From the NCBI RefSeq assembly GCF_027887165.1, contig NC_077230.1, positions 346,327,989 through 346,391,988 on the forward strand: a stretch of 64,000 nt of DNA, read 5' to 3'. Positions 13,161-23,847 of the stretch are shown one piece after another. Made by a program: the position numbers and the translations under genes. Under the pieces are notes generated by a model, which saw only the letters and a program-made list of their open reading frames with translations, did no database searches and was not told the DNA's origin. Source of the DNA: Monodelphis domestica (lineage: Eukaryota; Chordata; Mammalia; Didelphimorphia; Didelphidae). Every line of letters starts with the position of its first letter. Within the stretch, counting starts at the first letter, position 1.

Positions 13161-13924
13161 ACCACACCACAATCCCCCAGGAGACTGTGCCTCTGGAACA
13201 AGACCATGGATCCCCATCCATCTGTAATAGTAGCTTCCACTTATTAGCACTTTAAAGGTTACACAAGTATTTCTTCACAATGTCATCAAATAAGTAATGA
13301 GAGGATTGCTGTCCGGATTTTACCAGAGCAAAGTGAAAAACACAGGCAGTTACTAATCTGCCCAGGGTCAGACACCCTGCAGGTCTGCAGCAAAAGCAGG
13401 AAGCCTTGGGGCTTGGGATGCCTAGGCTAACCCCTCCTTCTATACAGATGTCTGATGGGATTGGGCTTAACTCCTCACAAGCTAAAGCAGTTTGCATTCC
13501 CTTAACAAGATTTTTTAAAATTCCTTTAGAGCATTGGAAACTCAGTAATCTGGCATATTTTCTCTGATGTTGTCCCTGGAGTTATATATGTATCAGGGCC
13601 CAGTGCTATGCCCAGTTCTGGGACTGACAGAAAGCACCCTGTGCTTGCTCAGACTTTGCAAGGCTAGAACCACCAACTATGTTTTCCTTTGGCAGCCCTT
13701 CTTCCACCAACAGTGTGAAATACTGGACATACATCACATCCTCAAAGCATACAGGACCTTAGAACCTGGAATGCGGATCATTAGGGCTAGGAAGGATTTT
13801 AGAAGAGCAGGACATCAGAGCTGTAAAGGACTTTAGAAATTACCTAATCCCACCACTTCCCCTCTCAGGAAGAGACTAAGGAAAGGGATTGCCCAGGGAA
13901 ACAGCGCTTGAGGGCAGAGTCTCA

Positions 13925-14180
13925 CTGACTTGTCTATTTCACTCAACCAAGTGACTTCTTCCTGGTAACCATCCCTGAGTACAAAGAGAGAGCACTGGGC
14001 CCAGGCAGAATTTATAAAAAAGTTCTTCTCAGTTGCCATAGTAGCAGACCAGACTTACAGTTGAGACAACCTGGATTCAAGTTCTGCCTTGGACACATGA
14101 GAGTGCACTTAGCTGTCCAGTGCCCTAGCAGTTCTGAGACTCCAAATTCCATGTGAGTCGACATCTGCTTTGAGTGGGGC
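13925..14180 (+). repeat. Unclassified repeat, copy 1 (left of the C2CD3 terminal exon)
   Basis: It shares an ordered series of blocks with 16185-16580: CCTGGTAACCATCCCTGA, GAGAGCACTG, TAGTAGCAGACCA, ACCTGGATTCAAGTTCTGCC and CAGTTCTGAGACTCCAAATT. The 3' half has a weak CORE-SINE feel. Either an old local duplication or two copies of one dispersed family. Confidence 0.5.
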
Positions 14181-14394
14181 AGACGGAGGACTGGCACTAA
14201 TTCCTAGGTCCCCAGGCTTCTTTCTACCACATTGGCCCTATCATTATCTAAAGCATAAAGATAGTGCATCTTCCTTCTTGAAGACCATTTAACTAGCCCA
14301 TCCTGTGCAACCCACCTTCTCTCCTGAGCAGCACCTGGGTCCTAAGCACTCCCATATCTTTCCTCTTTAACTGAACCCTCTTCTTTTCTTCTAG

Positions 14395-14535
14395 GGAGGA
14401 AGTGAGTCTACGAAGAGCATCCAGTCCCGAAGGCCTGGCCGGCCCAGACCAAACCCACCCCCACTCAACCTGCCAAGAAAAGAGGCAGAGAGGATCGCCA
14501 AGATTTTCTCTGCCCAGTATTCCCAGAAGGACTAG
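14395..14535 (+). CDS. C2CD3: C2CD3 terminal coding exon (C-terminus and stop)
   Basis: After a strong acceptor (pyrimidine run, CTAG|GG) the frame-0 reading gives 46 residues, starting GGSESTKSIQSRRPGRPRPN and ending AERIAKIFSAQYSQKD, then TAG at 14533-14535. The segment is basic and proline-rich followed by a short amphipathic helix-like tail, which suits a disordered C-terminus. The upstream exon at 157-265 also ends in phase 0, so the two join without disturbing the frame. An overlapping frame starting at 14402 is longer (115 codons) but runs into the 3' UTR and has no splice logic, so I treat it as chance. C2CD3 acts at the distal centriole. Identity rests on position directly upstream of UCP3, as in human; the terminal-exon structure with a polyadenylation signal 530 bp downstream supports a real gene end. 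Confidence 0.75.
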   Translation, partial: GGSESTKSIQSRRPGRPRPNPPPLNLPRKEAERIAKIFSAQYSQKD

Positions 14536-15088
14536 ACTGTACCCAACCCCTTTCCCCCCTTCCCCAATGTACCTCAAAGGAGAGAGCAGGTGGCTACCTC
14601 CCAGGAACGAAGCCTGTCTCTGGCAACTATTCTGCCACATGCCAAGTAAGGAATCTCCAGGCCAAGGATCCCAGCCATTCCTCACAAGGCTAGTAGGGAT
14701 GACAGTCAGGAATGCATGTACCACAGGGAAAACAGCTCCTCCTTTGTAAACAAAGACTCAGGAGTGGGAAGCCTCCCATAGAACTCTTGTTCCTGGAGTG
14801 AACACAGAAATGAGCCCATTCAGGATGGGTCTTCTGCTCTTAGATGCTGATCCCACCCACAACTCACAGTCAGCTTCAACTTTCACTGGGAGGGGCAAGA
14901 ATGGGATCGTTTTGTTAGTTTTGTTTTATTTTTTTACTATATTGTGTGAACCACTGGGAGAGGGGAAAATCACCTCTTTGCAAGTTTTTTAGGAAATTAT
15001 CTTTCATGGAAACCATGCTTTTAACTTATTGTCTGGACTCAGAGGAGCTTCAGCTTGTCTCAATAAAGCCCTTTTGTACTTGTGTCCT
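14536..15088 (+). other. C2CD3: C2CD3 3' UTR
   Basis: This non-coding tail follows the TAG stop. It runs to the AATAAA at 15062-15067 and the GT-rich stretch just after it (TTTTGTACTTGTGTCCTGG), which together predict cleavage near 15080-15090. I saw no SINE inside it, in contrast to the DNA on either side. Confidence 0.6.
15062..15067 (+). terminator. C2CD3: Polyadenylation signal of C2CD3
   Basis: A canonical AATAAA hexamer lies about 530 bp after the stop codon and is followed within 30 bp by a G/T-rich element. It is the first AATAAA after the stop. Confidence 0.65.
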
Positions 15089-16184
15089 GGTCACTGCTTT
15101 TCCAAGGATGGATTCTGGTTTTTCATAATGTTGAATTTGGCGCCCTCACCGTTGAGATCACCTAGGCCCTGTGTCAAAGCAATCCCCATGGAATGAAGAG
15201 ACTATAAGCAGGGAGAACAAGACCAAACCAAATGCGGGTTCCTGCAAGGCTTTGAGTACACAGGTATTGACCTGTGCCCATTTCTCTAACAACTTAGTTT
15301 ACAAAGAGCTTTGCCCACAACAACTCTCATGTGAGGTAGCTATCAGTGCATGAATTATTCATCCAGTTTTACAGAGAAGAAAACAGCCCAACTTCTGAAT
15401 GCCCTTCGACCACACAACAGAGCCCAATTCGGAGTTGGAATGTAAAGTTGTAAAGATCTCTCTGTGATGCCACCCTGCCTTCTGCTTCCTCCTGCCACAC
15501 TGGCCTTTACCAGCCAGCCTTACAGGCAGCCCACTTGCATGCCTTTCTTGGATGCCCTCATCCTCCCACTTTGTTTAACAGAAACTGAGATGGGATTTTT
15601 CAAGACCTCACTAACAGCTACAGGAAACAAAGGCTTGGCATGGATAGAAGGCCTGCCTTGGAGTCATGAAAACCCAAGTTCAAAGCCTGCCTCTGACAAA
15701 CTATTTGATCAAAGTTGGCCACTGTATTTCCATTAAGAAGAGTGAATGCACAGAATTTCTGAGTAAGAAGGAACTTGAGTGCTCATCTATTCTAACTCAT
15801 AACCAAACAAGAATCCCCCCCTCCTGCACATAAGTGGTCATCAGCCTCTCCTGAAGCCCTTTGAGGTGGGAAAGGAGAAGGGAGGACACGGGTTGTACAA
15901 AAATAACAGAACAATAGTGACTGGTTAGCTCATACTGCATAGATCAATCAAGCTAACGGTCAGCCACTCCTACATAGAGATTTTTCAGCTTTGGCTCTTT
16001 CCACCATTAGTTCTGATTGAGCCCAAGCACCGCCTTCCTAGTTGTTCAGACACAAATGGCAAACCTCCACCGCCCCCTCACACATACTCTTCATAGCTCC
16101 AACTGCCCTCTTTGGGCTTTAACTTACTGCTTGATTTTAGAAATATTTGCTATACTTGAGAGCATCTCTATTCCCCTCCCCAAC

Positions 16185-16580
16185 CAGTGACGTCTGCCTG
16201 GTAACCATTCCTGAAATAAAAAGGGAGAGCACTGAAACGAGTACAAGACTGTTGCCAAGATTTGGATTCTCATTTTCAACCACAATTTATCAAAGTTCCT
16301 TTAAGTTGTCCTAGTAGAAGACCAATCAAGCAAAAGGACAGACTAGTCATCCCACTGCAAAGAGGCAAGTTTGGGACTTTGTAGGATGAGCAGCGTGTCT
16401 ACAATATTGCTCTAGAAAGATCCATCTTAACTAGCAGTTTATGTAAAAAGGATTCAAGACGACCTGGATTCAAGTCCTGCCTTTGACCCATGAACTGTGT
16501 GACTGAGCAAATCAGTTAGCTGCCCCAGACCCAAGCAGTTCTAAGACTCCAAATTCTATGTGAGTTGACAAATGCATTTG
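16185..16580 (+). repeat. Unclassified repeat, copy 2 (right of C2CD3)
   Basis: Counterpart of 13925-14180 with the same block order (CCTGGTAACCATTCCTGA, GAGAGCACTG, TAGTAGAAGACCA, ACCTGGATTCAAGTCCTGCC, CAGTTCTAAGACTCCAAATT) and about 140 bp of extra sequence in the middle. Confidence 0.5.
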
Positions 16581-17269
16581 GTGAAAGGAATTTCCACAGT
16601 GAAATTACCCGGTGTGGGTAGTTGATGTTCACTCTACTGGGTGGAATGGACAAGAGTAGCCAGTGGCAGACAGTATGGACAGGCTGCAGTATGCCCTGTT
16701 GGAAGGAACATCTACAAGGTACTGACACCACTCATAATACACTAATTACTCTCCCAAATTTTTGTGGAAATGGGTGAGACCTACTCCTTGCCTTTTCAGA
16801 GTTCACGCCCCAGAAGAGGGATAAGATGCAGAAGGATCCCAAGGTGAAAGGTACCCTAGAGATCACTGCATTTGCACTTGCCATTTTACCAAACAGAAAA
16901 TGTAGGCCTCAAGCAGGGAAAGGACTGCCCAAAGGGCATGCACTTTTAATGAGTAGAGGTGGCATTTGAACTCGGGCATCCTGACTTTAAATCCAGTTGG
17001 CGTTCTTCCCATTATACCAAAGATAACTGACTGGGCAATCTGTGTTTTAAATTCCAAATAAGGGGCATAACAGAGGAGAGAGATAAGAGCTCAAAGGATG
17101 TTAGATCACCAGGCCAAAGTTAAGAGAAAAACTTTTTAGACAGGGCACTTAAACTAGATCTGGGAGCTGAAAGTCATGATTTCCCCTAAAATAGAGCTTC
17201 TGTAAAAATTTTTTAAAGTATAGCCTAAGCTTCACCTTTAATACTGCTAAAGATTACGTCTGTGGGAGT

Positions 17270-17760
17270 CCTCCCTCTGCCAGGGCAGATTCCTGCCCTC
17301 CGTGCCTTATGAGACAATGACATCAATTGCTCTGGCTAGCGTAGTCCTTCCAGTAGCCAGGGCACTGTGAAGGAGTCTCTTGGCAGTTTGCTGGCACCCA
17401 GACAATAGGCACAGTCTTTTCCTAGGCCCATATCTGAAGTCCTTCCAGCCTGTTCAGACCTGCCAACGCTTGTGCTCCACTGGCACAGGCCTCCCTCGAG
17501 AGGTGACTAGCCGGTTAAGATCGTGTAGGAGATTCTCATTCTCGACCCTCGCTTAAGCTCCAGGGACGGTGGCTTCCTGGCCAGGAGCTGAACCCCTCGC
17601 AAGGCCCGGTTACCACGGATAGGACTGGAATTGTGTCAGTCTCGTCCCAAGGGCTCTGACCTAGCAAAATGGGAGGGAGAAAAGATGCGCAGACACCAAG
17701 CGACCTGCATACTGTACAGCAGCTACCGATAGGAAGAATGGCAGCAGAGACGGGCAAAGG
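17270..17760. promoter_or_regulatory. CpG-enriched unique patch upstream of UCP3 (candidate enhancer)
   Basis: Roughly 490 bp with many CpG dinucleotides (for example in CTCGAGAGG, GACTAGCCGG, CCACGGATAGG, CTCGTCCC), no recognisable repeat and no splice-bordered reading frame. It lies 0.8-1.3 kb upstream of the UCP3 TATA box. A regulatory role is inference from composition and position only. Confidence 0.25.
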
Positions 17761-17798
17761 TTCACAGGAGTCAAAATCAAATGCTTGTTAAATTGACT

Positions 17799-17976
17799 AG
17801 GGGCAGCTCGGGGGCTCAATGGATAGAAAAGCAGGCCTGGAGATGGAAAGTCCTGGGTCCGAATGTGACCTCAGTGCTAGCCGTGTGACACAATCCCATT
17901 GCATAGCCCTTACCACTCTTCTCTTAGAACTGATGTGTAGCCTTTATTCTAAGGCATAAGGCAAAGGGTTTTGTTT
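17799..17976 (+). repeat. MAR1 SINE, CORE partly deleted
   Basis: GGGGCAGCTCGGGGGCTCAA runs to AACTGATGTGTAGCCTTTAT and AAGGCAAAGGGTTTTG; a stretch of the CORE is absent. Confidence 0.8.
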
Positions 17977-18506
17977 TTTAGTCACCTGAATAAAAAAGTA
18001 AATGTCCTGTCCTCCCAGCAAAGAAACTGATTTTCCCCTGATTGAGTCTCCATGATCTTGGTGATAATAACAGACCCAAACTCTATCGCTCTTTACAGTT
18101 TATAAAACACATTTCCCATTAAAAGCCTGGGAAGAAAAAGGTGCCAGTATTTTTATCCCCATCTCACAAACCAAAAAAACTATTTCAGAGGGAAAATGAC
18201 TTGCCCAGAATCACTCAGCTACTAAAGTTCACATATGAATTTGAATGCAGATCTCCTGCTTGCTTACCCAGGCCTCTTTCCGTGAATGGGCCTCGATTTG
18301 GGGCCGTCCGGGCGCTCGCTCCAGACCCTACACAAAATGGCCCTTCTGCCTCACATCTCCCCTCATCCCATTCAGATAGATTTCCCCCAAGTTCCTCGTG
18401 ACAAGAAGCCAATCCCTGAGCAGGTGCCTGGCCGTGGAGGGGAAGGGCTCTGCGATTCTCTGACCATCCCCACTTCTTCCTGCTCGCTGCCTGTCAATCG
18501 ACATCT

Positions 18507-18555
18507 CAGCTGTTGCCTGGCTCTTCCAGGAGAAGGTCACCAGAGTCTATAAATA
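18507..18555 (+). promoter_or_regulatory. UCP3: UCP3 core promoter: E-box, AGGTCA half-site and TATA box
   Basis: TATAAATA lies at 18548-18555. A nuclear-receptor half-site AGGTCA (18534-18539) lies just upstream, preceded with one base spacing by CAGGAG, a poor DR1 partner. A CAGCTG E-box is at 18507-18512. The human UCP3 promoter is known to be TATA-containing and to respond to PPAR/RXR through a DR1 element and to MyoD through E-boxes, so the arrangement fits a muscle and fatty-acid responsive UCP3 promoter. The elements are read directly; their use is inferred. Initiation would be expected near 18578-18580. Confidence 0.6.
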
Positions 18556-18578
18556 CAGGTCTTCAGAGGCGGGCAGAT

Positions 18579-18636
18579 GGCAAAGAGCGCAGAGCAGGGC
18601 ACCCGAGGAAACGTGTCTGCTGCAGACTGCTCCCAG
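18579..18636 (+). other. UCP3: UCP3 exon 1 (non-coding 5' leader), probable
   Basis: Starting about 30 bp after the TATA box, a stretch of about 58 bp ends in a consensus donor (CCCAG|GTAAGG) at 18636/18637. It has no useful open frame, as expected for the untranslated first exon of UCP3. The start is predicted from TATA spacing only. The next exon on this strand with a matching acceptor is the ATG exon at 32430. Confidence 0.55.
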
Positions 18637-19451
18637 GTAAGGAACGCCTGCAGGTTATTCATCTCTCCCTTGGCCTCTGGCACTCTGGGCTAGACTCCTC
18701 CAATTGGGAGGGTCCCTAAGGACTAAATCCATTCCCTTTGCATGATGCGCAAGAGGAGACCTGGGCACAGGTTACCTGGGAGAAAAGGGGGCAGAAAGTG
18801 ATCTCAAACCGAAACGGCTTTTTCCCCTCCATAGCAGACTGTCTTTTATTTGGGCAGGAGTTTGGGGCCTCCGTGCCCAGGGGCTGGGGGAATCCAGAGC
18901 CATCGAGTCCTGAGTGGGGAAATGGCTTAGTTGGGGGGCCCCAGATGGCCTCCCCCTTGGCCTGGATTCCCAGGGTCATCCTGGCTGGCCCAGAATTACA
19001 CAGTGTTCCATTTGGACGAGACCTTGGAGACCATCTATCTAGTCCAAATCATCCCTCATCTCAGGGACCTAGAAAGGTTCAGAGAAGGGAAATGATTTAT
19101 CCAAGATCACAGTTCATGACGGCCACCTAGTATCTTCTGCACCAGTGAACTTCTGGGTCCGTATCCAGGGCACTTCCTACTGCACCAAGCAGTTGTCAAG
19201 AGATGGTCTCCCTGTGCCAACCCCTAAGGGAGACTGCTCTGCGATCCCAGAGTTCTTGGGGGCACGGGGTGGAGGGGGGGAAACACTTCCACAAGTGCCC
19301 CGGAATGCTGCCTCTAGAGTCAAGTGAGGCCAAAGGAGGATGCCCTTCCCCTCTGTCCCCCTGAGCAGGCTGGCTGTGTAAGGGAATCTCCTGGAGCTTA
19401 GGGTTTAAAATTATAATAGCAGCAGTCACGATGTACATTTCTCCAAAAATT

Positions 19452-19633
19452 CTGTTGTTCAGTTCTGTCATGTCAGACTCTTTATAGCCCCATGTGAGGT
19501 TTTCTTGGCAAAGATACTGGTGTGGCTTACCATTTATTTCTCCATCTCATTTTACATATGAGGAAACTGAGGCAAACATGGTGAAGTGACTTGCCCAGGG
19601 GCATGCAGCTGTATAAATGGAGATTTTGAACCT
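19452..19633 (-). repeat. SINE with RTE/Bov-B-like tail, antisense
   Basis: On + it begins GTTCAGTTCTGTCATGTCAG and ACTCTTTATAGCCCCATGTG, the reverse complement of the RTE-type tail, then AGGAAACTGAGGCAAACATG and the CORE. Its far end merges into the palindrome at 19623-19668. Confidence 0.75.
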
Positions 19634-19668
19634 TAGACTTCTGGGGAATGAAGTCTAAGGTTCAAAAT
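19623..19668. repeat. Perfect 19-bp inverted repeat, 8-base loop
   Basis: ATTTTGAACCTTAGACTTC (19623-19641) is mirrored exactly by GAAGTCTAAGGTTCAAAAT (19650-19668). The loop TGGGGAAT is itself complementary to the ATTCCCCA that starts inside the right arm's last bases (19667-19674), giving a second, competing pairing. Confidence 0.95.
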
Positions 19669-20399
19669 TCCCCAGAATTTTCCCCAGCTAATAGACCAGA
19701 TTTAAGTGTTCTTGATTCCAGGCCTGGCTCTCTCTCATGGAGCCACCTAGCTGCCTTCTTATATTTCTCCTGCTCTCTAAAGTCTGTAAATGCACTTTCC
19801 AGAAGATATTTGCTTTGCAGGGATTCTGAGTCACTGAGCTGGGCGACTGCCCCATTTGACGAAAATAGAAATGAAGGGGATTGACACCGCATCACCAGCA
19901 GCCAGTTAACAGCACTGTCAGGTTTTGAACAGAGGTCCTGGGTCTCCAGTCCTACAGACCAGACAGACCTCCTAATCTTGCTGTGGCGGTGAGGAGAGAC
20001 AAGTGACAGGGCCTGTCAGCCAACAGTTAGTCCCTCTACGAGTCTAGAAATGAAGGGCAGGCCTGGTTCGTGCCTATGAAAAGATGGGCCGACCAAGAAA
20101 CTAGAGAGACCAATTAAGTAGGAAACTAAAGTGAAAGATGAAGGGGGCAGGGGGCCAGAATGCCAGGCTTGTAAGTAGACGGCCTAGTTCTGGCACCAGT
20201 ACTGCCACTGCCTTACTATGTGACAAAGGCAAGAGTAACTTCCTTTCCCTCTCTAGGCCTCAGTTTCCCCTTCTGTAAAATGAGGTCAGACTAGTTCCTG
20301 AGGACCCTTCTGGTTCTAGAATTATCTAACTTTGAGGCCAGGGAGATGTTCCTTTATGAGGAGACAAAGCCTCTTCTCAGGAAGCCACGCCACAAGCTA

Positions 20400-21480
20400 G
20401 GGTTCTCTGAGATTTCAAGCCCCGGCTGAACCATTCCTCTAGCACTCAGGAAAAAGACCCCTCCTCCGTAAGAAGAGGGAAAAAATGGTCTTCAGCTTTA
20501 GGGGGAGGTCGATGTTGGCTTTTCTGAGGCTGAGCTTCCCAGGCCAATGAAGAAACTCGGAGAGAGACTTGCTGGCTCTCTTCAGACAGATGCCTCCCTG
20601 ACCGGACTCAGCTTCCCAGGGGCCTGCTTCCTTCTCCTGGAGCTGATCTAGAAGCCCTTTGCCTTCACCTCCGGGGCTTTCAGCTTTCACCTTGACTAAA
20701 CTTCCCCGATCCTAAACGAAGGCTCCTGGCCTTCTCCACTCCCACAGCCATCCCCGTGTCACTGGCGCCCAGCTCCAGCATCCGTCTTCCTCTTCTCCTT
20801 TTCTCTGTTGCTTCCACATGTTCCAGACTTCAGAAGTGTGTCTTCTAAGGGCCGAAATTCCAGAGAGAAAAATCACACTCATTCAGAAACAGCACAGCCG
20901 CTGAATGAAGGTCACTAGACCTAGAGATGTAAGAAAACTCTCTTGTCCTGACCTTCGGGGCTCTTCGACCACACTACAGTTCCCGAGGCTCTCCGGATTC
21001 CCACTCGGGGCCGGCGGTTCCACCGCAGGCTCCAGATAGGACTCCGCTCCCTGGACCCTATTGAAGAGACCAAACTCGTTGGTCCATTTTTTCTAATCCC
21101 AGGCACACTTTTGGCCCATCAGAAAGACCTTTAACGACTTGCTAGGCTTGTGCTGGGCACCCAGCAGCAAGTAATTTCCGAGTAATCTCATTCCATCTTT
21201 CTCTACCAAGGGACAAACAGAAATAAAAACAGGGGAATTAAAATAGCTCCCATCATCCCAGTCAGAGCCATCCAAAGGTGGAATGTACTGCTCTAAGCCC
21301 TGCTGACAAACAGCGAGGGCCAGTCTGTTTGAAAGCTTGGCTCCAGAGGTTGGCTGGCTCCTTGGCAGTGGGGAGCAAGCTGAATTCTGCACCTCGTGGG
21401 GCCTGCTCCAGCTGCAAGGATCACAACTGAATAATTCAGCGGGTCACACCCAACACTGACCAGGCACTCTCCTAATTACA
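20400..21480. other. Low-repeat, GC-richer stretch of UCP3 intron 1
   Basis: About 1.1 kb in which I recognise no SINE or LINE. It has scattered CpGs (CTCCGGATTCCCACTCGGGG, CCGGCGGTTCCACCGCAGGC) and no exon-like frame. It might be regulatory, but nothing specific supports this. Confidence 0.3.
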
Positions 21481-22685
21481 GCAGGCTGGGAAAGAAGCGC
21501 AGATCTGTCCTGCCTGGGCCTGAAAGACAGGGCAGCACCTAGAATGTGATCTATGCTAGGCCAGGTGAGAGAAGCCTCCCGTACTTGTTGATAGCTTTTG
21601 TTTCATATAATCTTCATTTCCAAATGTCTCTCTCCCCAACCCATCCAGAAAAGTGGACAAGGGAGAGCTATTCCTTCTGACAAAGAATAAAAAAGCCAAA
21701 AGGAAAAGGAGTGGCGCAAATCTGGCCAATACTTCAACCAAATCTGACTTTTAAACCAGTCCAACTTCTTCATTTTATAGATGAAGACCCAGACGCCCAA
21801 AGAGATAAAGTGGTTTCGCCCCAGTCAGTCTGAAGGTAAGCAAAGTCCCTTAGAGTTTAGTTGTTGACAAGCCAAGGTTGCAGCACGGCAGCTAGAAGGT
21901 CTATGCCAAGCCCTTAGCTTGGTTTCTGTTCCTTTTACCACTCGCTTGTAGGCATTGAGATTTGGAAGAGTCTTTGGAAATAAGAAACTAGAGGACCCCA
22001 AAACCCCACAGTTATCAGGCAAGTAAGAAATTGCCCTGCATGGATAATAACTAGGCTAGCTTTGAGAGATCAAAATTGGGAGGCTTAGGAAATACTCACC
22101 AAAAGCCAAAGTGAGGTCACCCATAGAGACCAAATTCAATGGCGAGGAAGCCGAGTCCAAAGAAAAGATTGAACTTGAGAGTATCAGTTGGCCCAGAGGA
22201 CCCTTGGGATAAATAAGGACAGGAAGACCTTTTAACCTAGGCTCGTGGAAAAGAACAGTCTACTCTGTAAAGGAACAAAGCTGTTTATTTTTTTAACCTT
22301 ATGCCTATTGCTGGTTCTAGAACTAAGGCAAGGATTGCCAATCTCCTAAAAGAGTTATTTTTTCAAAGCCTTTGGCTCTGAGCCAAACATCATGGCAGAA
22401 CATACTTTCCTCATGAAGAAGAGCCAAAGGCTACAGTTGGAAGCCAAGAAACTAGATGCAGGGAGATGCTTCATAGCCATGTTCCCAATGGGGCCAGGGC
22501 TGGTAGCAGCCAGCAGAGACTCAGTGTTCATCAGCACAGCACCTGTTTCCAGATGAATGCATAAATAGAAACCCAGTGGGGCAACAAACCCAGGAAGATA
22601 TCACTAAAACAGAGCAATCCAGCTGAGTTACCTCCCTCTTTACAAGTGTTCTGGCTATAGTTTCCATATGTACGTGGAGCATGCA

Positions 22686-22702
22686 TATATATATATATAT
22701 GG
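22686..22702. repeat. Short (TA)n tract
   Basis: An ATATATATATATAT run lies within a wider AT-rich GCATATA/TGTATA region. Confidence 0.8.
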
Positions 22703-22825
22703 AACATGTGTATTTGTAAGGATATGCACATATACATGCATATAGACATATCCCTTCATACATGTTCCCTGTATGTATACTGTCTACACATTCTCTATGT
22801 GGCCCACTTTGCCCACTGATAAGTA

Positions 22826-23847
22826 CAGTGGTACCTTGACACACAAGTTTAATTTGTAACTCAATTTGCCCATGTGTCAAATAGAATTTCCTCGTTTAAA
22901 TGAATGGAAATGCAATTAATCTGTTCTGGCCCCCAAAAAAAAACCACAAATTTTTGTTTCATATGCTTTTAAATATGAAAATGTACTTTATAAATAACAA
23001 ATAAATATATTTATAGAAAATAAGTATGTAAAGAAATAAACTTGCTTATAAAATGTTATTTACCTTCATGGTCAGGCAAAGATGCTGGTAGAGATTTTCA
23101 TTTCATGCACTCTCTTAACATAACTTACTCTCTGCACACATAATGCTACATTTAAATGCAAAATTGACCTTACACATTACTTATATTATGTAACTTTATT
23201 ACTTAACTTAATTGATATTTTTTTACTTTATTTTTCATCGTTTTCTTCATTGAATTTTGGCTGTTCTGCCACTTTCCTTGATTTCACTTAGAGGTCATTT
23301 CAACAAAAACCTTTCTATGGAAGTTTCTTTCTTCCTTTCAGAACGTTTTGGATAATGTGTTAAACAAGTGTCATTACACAGATCCAATGCATGACCTATT
23401 GCAACTTTTTCTGAGTGTGTCTTTTCAATAAACTGTTTAATTTTTTCCCAAATCCTCAACATTTCCTTAATCTCGCTTGTACTAATTCCACCTCAGACTC
23501 CTCCCCATTAATTTCCGGTAAAACCTCCTTGACTCTGCTGCTGCTGCTGTAATTCTTTCAATTCCTCTGTCAGGACCCATGGCTAGAAGTTAAGAAATTT
23601 GCCCAAAAAACTGATAATAAAGACAAAAATAAAGAAGAAAGCAAAAGCAATTCAATACAGATGCTCACTCGGCCAGATAAACACTAAATTAAACAAGACA
23701 ACTTCATATAACTTGTGAAACCAAATGTTCCACAGGCTATCTAGCAGAGGGTGGCAGAAGCTCGTGATTCAAATATCTACTCGTCTATGACTGCTTGTAT
23801 CTCAAATTGCTTGTGATAAAAGATGCTCATATATCAAGGTACCACTA
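22826..23847 (-). mobile_element. Tigger-like (pogo/Tc1-mariner) DNA transposon, internally deleted
   Basis: Terminal inverted repeats begin CAGTGGTACCTTGA on the left and end TCAAGGTACCACTA on the right, and TA dinucleotides flank both ends (22824-22825 and 23848-23849). The interior, read on minus from about 23560 to 23290, gives the acidic then helical C-terminal part of a Tigger/pogo transposase (IKEMLRIWEKIKQFIEK, then HALDLCNDTCLTHYPK). Only about 1 kb remains, so the N-terminal DNA-binding and most of the DDE catalytic domain are missing. It is inactive and old. Confidence 0.82.

Larger units (their letters stand above)
15089..18480. other. C2CD3-UCP3 intergenic region
   Basis: About 3.4 kb of DNA separates the C2CD3 polyadenylation site from the UCP3 promoter, close to the spacing I recall for human. 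It holds an old repeat-like segment (16185-16580) that also occurs upstream of the C2CD3 terminal exon, a MAR1 SINE (17799-17976), and a non-repetitive patch at about 17270-17760 with more CpG than its surroundings. I see no gene in it. Confidence 0.55.

Noticed and set aside
14402-14749. Open frame of 115 codons overlapping the C2CD3 terminal exon
   Set aside because: It uses another frame, starts at a chance ATG, runs into the 3' UTR and ignores the splice acceptor phase. The shorter frame joins in phase with the upstream exon.
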